The notes beneath the pieces were generated by a model that saw only the letters and a program-made list of their open reading frames with translations, was not told the DNA's origin and did no database searches. Both the position numbers and the translations under genes were made by a program. Below, piece after piece: positions 18,010 to 26,623 of a DNA stretch of 64,000 bases. Every line of letters starts with the position of its first letter. The stretch's first letter is position 1. Origin of the DNA: Atopostipes sp963558565 (lineage in GTDB: Bacteria; Bacillota; Bacilli; Lactobacillales; Carnobacteriaceae_A); NCBI GenBank assembly GCA_963558565.1, contig CAUWGX010000005.1, forward strand, positions 62,001 through 126,000, written 5' to 3'.

Positions 18010-19389
18010 ATGAATATTGGAACAATCAATCAGATTATTGGATCAGTGGTTGAGGTAAAATTCAAAAAAGAAGAACTTCCGAATTTATATAATAAATTAA
18101 TTGTCCAAACGGATCCGGAAATTGTATTAGAAGTGGCACAACACGTCGGACATGACATTGTTCGTTGTATTTCAATGGAATCCACTGATGGACTTGTGCG
18201 TGGTACGAAAGTAGCAGACACAGGTGCACCTATCGAAGTACCAGTGGGAGAGGCTACCCTTGGACGTATGTTTAACGTTTTAGGAGACACTATTGATGGA
18301 AAAGGAAAGCCAGAAGCAGACCTTGAAATGCCTATCCATCGTAAAGCGCCAGCTTTTGATGAACAAAGAACAAGTACAAGAATTCTTGAAACAGGTGTAA
18401 AAGTTATTGATTTACTCTGTCCATATCCACAAGGTGGAAAGATTGGATTATTCGGGGGAGCCGGTGTTGGAAAAACGGTTCTTATGCAAGAGTTAATACA
18501 TAACACGTCAATGGAAACGGGTGACTTATCCGTCATTGCTGGTGTTGGTGAGCGTACCCGTGAGGGGAACGATATGTATTATGAAATGAAAGACTCAGGC
18601 GTATTAGACCAGACCGTTCTTATTTATGGGCAAATGAACGAGCCACCAGGAGCTCGTATGCGTGTTGCTTTATCAGGACTAACAATGGCTGAATATTTCC
18701 GAGATAAACAACAACGAAATGTTTTACTCTTTATCGATAATATCTTCCGTTATATCCAAGCAGGTCAAGAGATCTCAGCTTTACTCGGACGTATGCCATC
18801 AGCAGTTGGTTATCAGCCGACATTGGCAAACGAGATGGGAGACTTACAGGAACGAATTACTTCAACACAAGATGGTGCGATTACATCGATTCAAGCGATC
18901 TACGTACCAGCGGATGACTTAACGGACCCGGCGGCAGCCATCGCTTTTGCGCACTTAGACGCGCGAACCGTATTAAGTCGTGACATTGCGTCATTAGGAA
19001 TTTATCCAGCCGTTGACCCACTAGAGTCAAACAGTAGCTTGCTTGCTGCAGAATATGTGGGTGAAGAACACGTAGAAATTGCACAGAGAGTTCAAGCAAT
19101 TTTACAACGTTATGATGAATTACAAGATATTATTGCAATCTTAGGTATGGATGAATTGAGTGAGGAAGACCGTCTAACCGCCAATCGTGCGCGAAAAATC
19201 AGAAACTTCCTATCACAACCTTTCCACGTTGGAGAAAGCTTTACCGGCATGAAGGGTGTATTTGTACCAGTAGAAGATACGATTCGTAGTTTCAAAGCAA
19301 TCTTAGATGGTGAAGTGGATCATATTTCAGAAAGTACTTTCTTATTTAAAGCAACCATTGATGATGTTATTGAAGCTGCCGAAGAGTAG
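18010..19389 (+). CDS. atpD: F1Fo-ATPase subunit beta
   Basis: The 459-residue catalytic subunit. Walker A GGAGVGKT is at 149-156, the catalytic glutamate lies in AGVGERTREGND (about 177-188), Walker B is LLFIDNIFR, and the DELSEED region is present as MDELSEEDRL. Some otherwise near-invariant spots differ: LLCPYPQGG for LLAPYxKGG and FRYIQAGQE for FRFTQAGSE. Catalytic residues are all kept, so an active enzyme is expected. The changes mark a diverged F1 lineage. Confidence 0.95.
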   Translation: MNIGTINQIIGSVVEVKFKKEELPNLYNKLIVQTDPEIVLEVAQHVGHDIVRCISMESTDGLVRGTKVADTGAPIEVPVGEATLGRMFNVLGDTIDGKGKPEADLEMPIHRKAPAFDEQRTSTRILETGVKVIDLLCPYPQGGKIGLFGGAGVGKTVLMQELIHNTSMETGDLSVIAGVGERTREGNDMYYEMKDSGVLDQTVLIYGQMNEPPGARMRVALSGLTMAEYFRDKQQRNVLLFIDNIFRYIQAGQEISALLGRMPSAVGYQPTLANEMGDLQERITSTQDGAITSIQAIYVPADDLTDPAAAIAFAHLDARTVLSRDIASLGIYPAVDPLESNSSLLAAEYVGEEHVEIAQRVQAILQRYDELQDIIAILGMDELSEEDRLTANRARKIRNFLSQPFHVGESFTGMKGVFVPVEDTIRSFKAILDGEVDHISESTFLFKATIDDVIEAAEE

Positions 19390-19401
19390 TGGAGGGATAA
19401 G

Positions 19402-19791
19402 ATGTTTGAATTAACCATGTTAACAATGGATGGTAAAAAGCAAGTAGAAGAAATCGAACGCATTTCTCTCCCTACAGAAGATGGAATTCGGACGATTTTA
19501 GCGAACCATATGCCGGCAGTTATCCCGGTCAAAATAGGGAAAGTTTTATTAATTCGAGAGAACAGCCGCGAAGAAGTGGTTGTCTCTGAAGGAATTTTCA
19601 ACTTTAAAGAAAATCAAGCACACTTATTCGTTCGCACCTTTGAATATGCCGATGAGATTGATCAAGCAAGAGCAGAACGTGCGAAAAAACGAGCAGAAGA
19701 ACGCTTAGCTTCAGAATTATCAACACGAGAAGCACGCGAAGCGGAATTAGCTTTAGAACGAGCGATTACGCGAATCTCTGCCGCAAGATAA
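19402..19791 (+). CDS. atpC: F1Fo-ATPase subunit epsilon
   Basis: A 129-residue protein: N-terminal beta-sandwich (FELTMLTMDGKKQVEEIERISLPTEDG) and C-terminal two-helix region rich in Arg/Ala/Glu. It couples gamma to the c-ring and can inhibit hydrolysis. It is the last gene of the operon, followed directly by a strong terminator. Confidence 0.88.
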   Translation: MFELTMLTMDGKKQVEEIERISLPTEDGIRTILANHMPAVIPVKIGKVLLIRENSREEVVVSEGIFNFKENQAHLFVRTFEYADEIDQARAERAKKRAEERLASELSTREAREAELALERAITRISAAR

Positions 19792-19800
19792 AACACTTGA

Positions 19801-19832
19801 AAAAACAACGCCTTGTCGCGTTGTTTTTTTAT
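19801..19832 (+). terminator. Terminator of the ATPase operon
   Basis: Stem AAAACAACGC/GCGTTGTTTT with loop CTTGTC and a T run. Confidence 0.85.
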
Positions 19833-19959
19833 CGTACAGAAAGGATAAATTTTAAATACGGTTAAATGTTGAGGGGTCACGGTTAAGTTAGGTACAGTTA
19901 AGATAGAAAAATTTTAAGGGTTTGAAGATAAAAGAAGATATTCACATTCATATGCATCA

Positions 19960-20275
19960 ACTAAACCCAAACTTCTTAAACAATAACAATTGGAAAAGAT
20001 TCAAAAAATCATAAGAAAAAGATTCGGCCAATCCTTATCAAAAAGGCTGAAAAGCTCTTGTATTGTGTCGATTGATTGAACGGCTTTCGAGTCTTCAAAT
20101 GTGAAGCTTGCTAAAATCACAAAAAGTTTCCTGTTCGATACAAGGGGAAATTTTGACTAATCTGTGCGGTTGACGAGGTACAAAACTGGGCAGAAGTGAC
20201 AGCCCAATGACATGTATAGTGACAGAAAATATCCCAAGGGATGTCGTCAATCATTGGATTTCATGGACGAAGGCG
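19960..20275 (+). pseudogene. Decayed transposase fragment, IS91-like zinc-binding region
   Basis: Read across stops and frameshifts, this stretch gives NGFRVFKCEAC, NHKKFPVRYKGKF, ICAVDEVQNWAE and KYPKGCRQ. These fit, in order, the zinc-ribbon and following region of IS91-type transposases (KCxxC, KxxPFRCKSRFC, WxE, HRHxVFTIPxxxR). Several cysteines and any complete frame are lost, so it is inactive. No inverted repeats are visible, which suits IS91 elements. The call is by memory of the motif. Confidence 0.4.
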
Positions 20276-20999
20276 ATCCACTGACCCCCACGATTTCGTT
20301 GTGGCCAGTGTGCAGGAGTCTATGGCCCCTGTTTATTATCAAGGCTTACAGGGTGTCACTTATGACAATAGGGATCTCAACAGGCACGGTTTTACTTTAT
20401 ATAGCTCCAGTATTTGTTGCGATATTATCAACATTGGTATTTAAGAAAAAATTATATAAGATAACTACCTAGCCCTGGGCATGAACTTAGTCGGGGTATT
20501 TTTAATGGGTACGCTAGGGAATTTTTTTATCTTGAACATCGCGCTTTTAGGCATTACCTCGGGGTTAAAACTCCAGCTTTTCTGCATGCGTCAAACACAA
20601 TGATGGCCAAGTGGTCTGGAGATAGCGACGATGCATTGACGAGGGCGTTTTATATGTTAGTATTCTCAGCTATAAGCCAGGGAACATTTGCCCAGTTTTG
20701 ACGCCCTTATAACGGAGAATGATTGACAAATGATAACTTCCTATTTTGGACATGATAAATGCTTCTGTTACAAGGGCTGGACGAACTTAGGTTATCTAAA
20801 AGGGATATCAAGGAACGACGATGCTTCAAAAGCACCGATTGTATCTTCAGTAGAAGACATTGTGGCTAGTTTGCTGAGTGTAGTGGTATTTAACGAGAGA
20901 AGTATACTTGGAATAATCTTAATGTTTGGTTCTATTTACCTAATGAATATGAAACCAGAGAAATCAATGGAGGGAGAATTATATGAAGAAGTTTATTAA
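20276..20999 (+). pseudogene. Degraded EamA (DMT superfamily) transporter
   Basis: Pieces in several frames match EamA permeases in order. TGTVLLYIAPVFVAILSTLVFKKKL is at about 20376-20455, followed by LVGVFLMGTLGN near 20485. The C-terminal repeat is SVEDIVASLLSVVVFNERSILGIILMFGSIYLMN at about 20850-20950. Stops and frameshifts separate them and parts are missing. The last frame ends inside the start of codA (17-base overlap), so the pair was probably an operon. Which solute it carried is unknown. Confidence 0.7.
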
Positions 21000-22236
21000 T
21001 GCAAAAATTTATAAAAATGATCAAGCAACTGAAATTTTAATAGAAGATGGGAAATTCAAGGCCATTGGTAATGATTTAGGTGATGCAGATGAAGTGATTG
21101 ACTTAGGCGGACGTTTAGTGTTACCACCATATGTGGATTCACATTTGCACTTAGATTACTATATGACAGGGCAAACAGAAAAAGCTAAAAATGAAACGGG
21201 TACACTTTTCGAAGCCATAGATATCTGGAATGACTTCAAAAAAGGTACAACGAAAGAAGAAATGAAAGAGCGTATGTATGCTGCTGTTGAAGATGTTGTG
21301 GGCTACGGAACACAGTATATCCGAGCACAAACAGACTGTACAGATCCTAATTTAACAGGTATTAAAGCGGCGCTTGAAGTTCGAGATGAACTAAAAGATA
21401 AAGTAACGATTCAAGTAGTTGCTTTCCCACAAAATGGCATGTATTCGTTTGAAGAGGAAGGAAAAACAGGTCGTGACTTGGTTGAAGAAGCGCTTCAATT
21501 AGGTGCAGATGCTGTTGGAGGAATCCCTCATAACGAATGGTCGCGTGAACTGGGAGAAAAGTCGGTTAAAGAAATTGTGCGCTTAGCAGTCGAGTATGAC
21601 AAGTTGATTGATGTGCACTGTGATGAGACAGATGATACACATGCACGCTTTGTAGAAGCATTGAATGCTGAAGCGATGAAAGTCGGTCGCGGAGATTTAA
21701 CAACCGCGAGCCACACGACTTCATTTGGCTCAGCGGATGATTCATATGCTTTCCGCATGCTTGGATTATTCCGTCAATCGGGCTTAAACTTTGTCGCTTG
21801 TCCGACTGAGAACTTGTTCTTGCAAGGTCGTCAAGATACATATCCTAAGCGTCGTGGATTAACGCGCGTAAAAGAGTTTGTAGACAATGACATTAACGTT
21901 GCATTCGGTCAAGACTCTATTGTGGACTTATGGTATCCGGCAGGAAACGGGAACTTGATGAATATATTAGATAATGGTATCCATGCAACACAATTGATGC
22001 GTGAAGAAGACTTCCCACGCAATTTCGATTTGATCACATATAATGGGGCAAAATTGATGAAAATTGAAGAAGAGTATGGTTTAGAAGAAGGAAAGCCAGC
22101 TAACTTCATCGTTCTTGATGCACCAGATGTATTTGAAGCTCAGCGTAATCGTGTAGAGTGTCTAGCGTCTGTTCGTGGTGGAGAATATTTATTTAAGAAG
22201 CAACCACGTAACTATGATGTAGAAGTAAAATTATAA
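20983..22236 (+). CDS. codA: Cytosine deaminase
   Basis: A 417-residue amidohydrolase. Metal ligands are visible: HLH at residues 54-56, HCDE in LIDVHCDETDD (about 207) and TASHTTSFG with the next His. The late aspartate is in AFGQDSIVDLW. Lengths and motifs match CodA, which converts cytosine to uracil for pyrimidine salvage; isoguanine or other substrates are possible in this family. A strong GGAGGGAG site precedes the ATG. The upstream transporter is decayed and no codB is present, so cytosine uptake must come from elsewhere. Confidence 0.85.
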   Translation: MKKFINAKIYKNDQATEILIEDGKFKAIGNDLGDADEVIDLGGRLVLPPYVDSHLHLDYYMTGQTEKAKNETGTLFEAIDIWNDFKKGTTKEEMKERMYAAVEDVVGYGTQYIRAQTDCTDPNLTGIKAALEVRDELKDKVTIQVVAFPQNGMYSFEEEGKTGRDLVEEALQLGADAVGGIPHNEWSRELGEKSVKEIVRLAVEYDKLIDVHCDETDDTHARFVEALNAEAMKVGRGDLTTASHTTSFGSADDSYAFRMLGLFRQSGLNFVACPTENLFLQGRQDTYPKRRGLTRVKEFVDNDINVAFGQDSIVDLWYPAGNGNLMNILDNGIHATQLMREEDFPRNFDLITYNGAKLMKIEEEYGLEEGKPANFIVLDAPDVFEAQRNRVECLASVRGGEYLFKKQPRNYDVEVKL

Positions 22237-22257
22237 TTTTCTAGATGGATAAAGAAA

Positions 22258-22295
22258 GGAAAGAGTTCTGTTTCGTGCAGAATTCTTTTCTTTTT
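22258..22295 (+). terminator. Terminator after codA
   Basis: Stem AAGAGTTCTG/CAGAATTCTT (one G-T pair) with loop TTTCGTG and a T-rich tail. Confidence 0.75.
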
Positions 22296-23145
22296 CTATT
22301 TTAATCGCATAAAACAGCACATATAAAGCTCTTTTTGAGGCAAACTATTTTTACAGATAGATGATTTTACACTTTAACTAAATGGATTTTGAATTTACTA
22401 AAAAAATTTATGGTTACATGTCCAATATAAAAGCCTGAGTGTTCACATGTGAAAAACATGGAAGCTTCGGGCTTTTTAACTATCCACAGTGATAATCTGT
22501 GGGCTAATTTCATCTTGTTACATATATCACCACAAAATAAAAAACAGAACAGAAACTGAAATTATTCCACTGGTATCTTTATATTTATGAGCTGAATATT
22601 CGTCACAGCATCATAATGATAAATATGTCTTTTAAAAGTGATCTCACAGTATTGATAGGAATCGAAATGGTCGTAGGTGTTGAGGCACAAGCAGAGCAAT
22701 TACTAAAAATTCTGATGGAATAAAAGTGAATCCATAAAATACCGCCTGTTGTTTTTGTATAAAATCAGCAGGTGGTTATTTTATACTGAAAATGTTCCAA
22801 TAAGGCCAAAATAGAAAAGCGAATGGGATCAAAATTTTAGATGTTGATCAAGTTGGGTACATATTTGTTTCTGTTGACGCACTTAAAGAACAGAGTTAGT
22901 ATTAAATGCATTATTGATGGTTTGTGGACAGCAACTGATAAGATTGACAATTTTCCGGTTAGAGTCCTCAATGGACTTGTAGGTCTCAATCTTTTTCATT
23001 TCACTATATGCGAGGTGTATTCCTTTGCCTGATTCTGCGTTCCTACTAATTTGATTCATGTGAATTTTCCTTATATTGGAGGGGTGTATATTCAATATAA
23101 AATGAATTTCATATGATTTTTTATGTTCAAAAAATGGAGAACATA
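22296..23145. other. Gene-poor region with several hairpins
   Basis: No ORF here is convincing. Hairpins are seen at 22431-22477 (AAGCCTGA...TTCGGGCTT, T5 tail) and about 22742-22780 (ACCGCCTG...CAGGTGGT). A CCACAG-tgataat-CTGTGG stem lies near 22486-22504. A short frame at about 22616-22723 ends in VVGVEAQAEQLLKILME and a minus-strand frame at 22883-23095 spans 70 codons. Both lack good starts and I recognise neither. The area looks like residue of lost genes. Confidence 0.4.
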
Positions 23146-23185
23146 TTGACTCTGTATGAATAGATTGTTACACTTTTAACAACTG

Positions 23186-23199
23186 AGAAAGCGTTTTAA
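23186..23199 (+). promoter_or_regulatory. cre-like site before the Ldh_2-family gene
   Basis: AGAAAGCGTTTTAA matches TGAAAGCGTTTTCA at 12 of 14 positions. It lies 20 bases before the start codon and downstream of TTGACT (23146-23151), a possible -35 box. Repression by CcpA is inferred. Confidence 0.5.
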
Positions 23200-23218
23200 A
23201 ATCCGAGGAGGAAGAAAA

Positions 23219-24334
23219 ATGGATGCTTATTTAGATTGGGACGAATATTATAAGTTTGTCAAAGCGGTATTTGTGGCGAATGGCGTACCCGAAGAAGATG
23301 CCGAAATTTGTACGGATGTCTTACTTGATGCGGATAAAAAAGGAATCGATAGTCATGGAGCTAACCGTTTGAAACCTATGTATATCGATCGAATTCAAGC
23401 GGGCACGCAGTCAGCAACGACCGACTGGGAAATTATCCGCGAAACACCGACAACGGCCGTGATTGATGCACATGATGGAATGGGACAAGTGGTTTCTCAT
23501 CATTCCATGCGTATCGCGATTGAAAAAGCTAAGGAATACGGAATGGGAATGGTAGCTGTTCGTAATTCCGCACATTATGGGGTTGCTGGCTATTATACTG
23601 AAATGGCCGCTAAAGCAGGCTGTATTGGTATGTCAGGGACGAATGCGCGGCCGTCGATTGCGCCCACATTTAGTGTAGAAAACAAATTAGGAACCAATCC
23701 ATTAACTTTTGCTTTTCCAACGGATGAAGCTTTTCCATTTTCATTAGATGCTGCGACTTCAATTATGCAAAGAGGAAAAATTGAAGTCTTTGAACGACAA
23801 GGAAAAGATACTCCAGCAGGTACAGTTATTGGAAGAGACGGTATCGCGATGACGGACTCCGAGGAAATTTTAAAAGGCTTAGTGACAGGTGATGCGGCTT
23901 TAGCTCCCTTAGGGGGTATTGGCGAAGAACTAGCGGGCTATAAAGGGTATGGCTTTGCGACAGTGGTCGAAGTTCTTTCCGCGGCCTTACAACAAGGGAA
24001 CTTTTTGAGTAAGCTTGCCGGAATGAATGATGAAGAAGGTCATTTAAAATACCATCTGGGCCACTTTTTTATGGCGATTGATACTGAAGCTTTTATGGGC
24101 CGGGAAAGTTTTGAAAAAACGACGGGCGATATTTTAAGAGAATTACGCGCTGCGAAAAGAGCCCCTGGAGAGGCACGAATTTATACGGCAGGCGAAAAAG
24201 AATACTTAACTTGGCAAGAGCGAAAAGAAACCGGACTACCAGTGAATGAATCGATTCAAAAAGATTTGATCGAACTTCGGGATGATGCTGGTTTAACTGA
24301 GTTTGTTTTCCCGCTTGAAAAAGCAAATGAATAA
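23219..24334 (+). CDS. Malate/L-lactate/ureidoglycolate dehydrogenase family (Ldh_2) oxidoreductase
   Basis: A 371-residue NAD(P)-dependent enzyme of the Ldh_2 (COG2055) family. The N-terminus has LLDADKKGIDSHGANRL, the conserved SHG motif. Further on are VRNSAHYGVAGYYTEMA (active-site His), GTNPLTFAFPT and the glycine-rich GGIGEELAGYKGYG. Members reduce or oxidise 2-oxo/2-hydroxy acids such as malate, sulfolactate or ureidoglycolate; the substrate cannot be fixed by sequence. It is monocistronic, with GAGGAGG as binding site and a cre-like element upstream. Confidence 0.85.
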   Translation: MDAYLDWDEYYKFVKAVFVANGVPEEDAEICTDVLLDADKKGIDSHGANRLKPMYIDRIQAGTQSATTDWEIIRETPTTAVIDAHDGMGQVVSHHSMRIAIEKAKEYGMGMVAVRNSAHYGVAGYYTEMAAKAGCIGMSGTNARPSIAPTFSVENKLGTNPLTFAFPTDEAFPFSLDAATSIMQRGKIEVFERQGKDTPAGTVIGRDGIAMTDSEEILKGLVTGDAALAPLGGIGEELAGYKGYGFATVVEVLSAALQQGNFLSKLAGMNDEEGHLKYHLGHFFMAIDTEAFMGRESFEKTTGDILRELRAAKRAPGEARIYTAGEKEYLTWQERKETGLPVNESIQKDLIELRDDAGLTEFVFPLEKANE

Positions 24335-24346
24335 TAAATAAAACAG

Positions 24347-24386
24347 AAAAAGACGGCTATAATCACTCATTATAGTCGTCTTTTTT
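24347..24386 (+). terminator. Terminator after the Ldh_2-family gene
   Basis: Stem AAGACGGCTATAAT / ATTATAGTCGTCTT with one mismatch, loop CACTC, T6 tail. Confidence 0.85.
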
Positions 24387-24389
24387 GAT

Positions 24390-24423
24390 ATGAAAAAGGT
24401 TAGAACCGTTGCCGATTCTAACC
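24390..24423 (-). terminator. Terminator of the pyruvate oxidase gene
   Basis: On the minus strand the stem GGTTAGAA...TTCTAACC (inner CGG pairing) is followed by CTTTTTC. Confidence 0.8.
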
Positions 24424-24444
24424 TGATAACCAATTTAATTCTTT

Positions 24445-26238
24445 TTATTCACTCAATCTTGAGTGTTTGACGTTTGGTTCTAAACCTTCTTCTTCTAAGA
24501 ATTCGCGGAATGGTTTCAAGTGCCAAGCTTCAAAGCGGTCTTTGAATTTTTGAATGTCTTCTTCAGAATGTTCTTGTTCATCTAAGACTAAATATTCAAC
24601 AGGAATGGGTTGCTCATTGGTGATTTTCGCATCAATGAGTACGACTTTTCCTGCTTTTTCATCGGCCATTGCTTTCTCAAAAATTTCGTCAATTTCGTCA
24701 ATAGAAGTAATCGTATAGCCGACAGCTCCTTGTGCTTCTGCAACTTTTGCGAAGTCAACAGGGGCTTTAAAGTCTACACCAAAGAATGGATTTTTGTTTG
24801 AAATTTCTTGTTCGCGTTTAATAAATCCATACATCATATTGGAGAAGACAATGTGGATAGAGGCTAAGTCATATTGAACCATTGTCACGATATCTTGCAT
24901 TACCATCCCCATTCCACCGTCACCGGATAAGTTCCATGCCTGACGCTCGGGGAATTCAAGTTTGGCAGCCATGGAGCCTGGCAAACCGTTCCCCATCGTC
25001 GCAAATTTAGGAGAAGTTCGCCATAAATTCTCAGGTGTTAAGTGTAAATGACGGACAGAGTTTTGGGTCACATTTCCAACGTCTACTGAATAAGTGGCAT
25101 CTTCATCCGCATATTTATTAATGGCGTTAAAGATTTGGTAAGCTTGTAAGTCGCCTTCCGTTTTCGTTTCCAGTGAAGTCATATAGTCGCGCCAGTTTTT
25201 CCCGTTTTTCAAGCTTGCACGATACCAAGCACTTTCAGGTTTATCGTCTACTTTTTCGGTAATTTCACGAATCGCTTCGGCAGCATCCCCCACAATCGCT
25301 GCATCTACTGCACGACGTTTACCAATTCGAGCTGGATCGATATCAATTTGAATGAATTTTTTATCTTCAAAAAGACCTCCTGACTCAACAAATGGGTAAT
25401 CACTACCTGCGAATAAGACCGTATCGGCTTCTTCGAGGATCTCATTTCCTGGCTTCCAGCCAACACGACCAGCGGAGCCCATAAAACCAGCATATTCGAA
25501 GTCAAAGGTATCATAGTTTTTACCTGTGACGACAAGAGGTGCTTTCAATTTATCCGCTAAGTCTACAACCTCTTTACCATGCCAACGGGTACCAATTCCG
25601 GCATAAATGACCGGACGTTCTGCTTCATTTAACAATTTTGCAGCTTCGTCTATATCTTTATCATTTAAATGCGGAGGTAGTGGTTTACGGTAACCATTTG
25701 CGGAAGAGTACCATTCATCGTTGTCAATTTCAGCCCAGTGGAAATCAACGGGCACTTCGACTGTTGCGACGCCACCTTTACCAATCGCTTCACGAAGCGC
25801 ACGGTCAATAATTTTTGGTAATTGTTCGGGGTAAGCAACACGTACGTTATAATCAGAAACATCGGCATAAATTGGGTTTTGGTTTAACTCTTGGAAACCG
25901 TCTATATTCACTTCCTTGAGCGGACGAGTACCGATAATCGCAAGCATAGGCACTCCGTCTTCGCGTGCATCATACAAACCGTTCATCAAGTGCGTCGCTC
26001 CTGGACCACCAGAACCTAAAACGACTCCGATATTTCCAGAAAACTTAGGTTGCATCGCTGCAGCTAAAGCGCCCACTTCTTCGTGGCGAACTTGAATAAA
26101 ATCGATCGTATCTTGCGCCGTATACAAGGTATCCATGATCCCGTTTAATGAACCGGCAGGAATCCCATAAATCTGTTTGACGCCCCAGCTTTCAATAACG
26201 TTTAACGCAGCTTTTCCAGCTGTAATTTTGTCAGCCAT
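24445..26238 (-). CDS. pox: Pyruvate oxidase (ThDP/FAD-dependent)
   Basis: A 597-residue enzyme of the ThDP family. RHEE with the ThDP-activating glutamate is at 51-54, GGPGATHLMNGLYDARED follows, and the ThDP/Mg motif starts at GDGGMG near 437, ending with SNMMYGFIKREQE. The similarity to lactobacillar POX and streptococcal SpxB suggests pyruvate + phosphate + O2 to acetyl phosphate, CO2 and H2O2. The ATG at 26238 (MADKITAG) has GAAAGGAAA before it; the longer frame to 26304 lacks support. The gene stands alone, divergent from copB. Confidence 0.92.
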   Translation of the reverse strand: MADKITAGKAALNVIESWGVKQIYGIPAGSLNGIMDTLYTAQDTIDFIQVRHEEVGALAAAMQPKFSGNIGVVLGSGGPGATHLMNGLYDAREDGVPMLAIIGTRPLKEVNIDGFQELNQNPIYADVSDYNVRVAYPEQLPKIIDRALREAIGKGGVATVEVPVDFHWAEIDNDEWYSSANGYRKPLPPHLNDKDIDEAAKLLNEAERPVIYAGIGTRWHGKEVVDLADKLKAPLVVTGKNYDTFDFEYAGFMGSAGRVGWKPGNEILEEADTVLFAGSDYPFVESGGLFEDKKFIQIDIDPARIGKRRAVDAAIVGDAAEAIREITEKVDDKPESAWYRASLKNGKNWRDYMTSLETKTEGDLQAYQIFNAINKYADEDATYSVDVGNVTQNSVRHLHLTPENLWRTSPKFATMGNGLPGSMAAKLEFPERQAWNLSGDGGMGMVMQDIVTMVQYDLASIHIVFSNMMYGFIKREQEISNKNPFFGVDFKAPVDFAKVAEAQGAVGYTITSIDEIDEIFEKAMADEKAGKVVLIDAKITNEQPIPVEYLVLDEQEHSEEDIQKFKDRFEAWHLKPFREFLEEEGLEPNVKHSRLSE

Positions 26239-26561
26239 GATAATTTCCTTTCTTTGCTTCATTGTTCCGGTAGTTTCAGACCTTCTGAATTCACCATAAA
26301 ACAAGGATTGAAAATTATCAAAGATATCGAATCGGAGAAGATTTTCGGTATATAAAAAGAATAATGGAAGAAAATAAATACTCTGTATTGAACTGTACAG
26401 AAAGCAAAGGGTTGTATCTTTCTGTAAATTAAGTTCTATAGAACGTTAAACAATCTCTCTTTCTATAGGATAAATAGCTAGAAGAAAAGTGAAAATTGGT
26501 ATTTTTACGGCTAAATGCCATAGATAGAGACCATAACTCTTTAAATTGAAAAGGCAATTGT

Positions 26562-26590
26562 TTGACAATTTATGTCTACAATTGTAAACT
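26562..26590 (+). promoter_or_regulatory. copB promoter (TTGACA N17 TAAACT)
   Basis: Consensus -35 TTGACA at 26562-26567 and a -10-like TAAACT at 26585-26590, 17 bases apart. The cop box lies in the spacer and reaches the -10, a fit for repression by steric block. Confidence 0.75.
26577..26586 (+). promoter_or_regulatory. CopY operator (cop box)
   Basis: TACAATTGTA fits the cop box TACANNTGTA exactly. CopY-type repressors leave it when copper displaces zinc. Only one box is seen; the classical Enterococcus operator has two. No copY gene is adjacent. Confidence 0.85.
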
Positions 26591-26623
26591 ATCAGTGTAA
26601 AAATAAACAAGGAGGCAATAGCT

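Noticed and set aside
13435..19791. Classification of the ATPase operon as an N-type ATPase
   Set aside because: The order is I/R-B-E-F-H-A-G-D-C with a delta gene, whereas N-ATPases begin with atpD-atpC and lack atpH.
22883..23095. 70-codon minus-strand ORF before the Ldh_2-family gene
   Set aside because: No recognised domain and no convincing start site; it could be a remnant, so only mentioned in the region entry.
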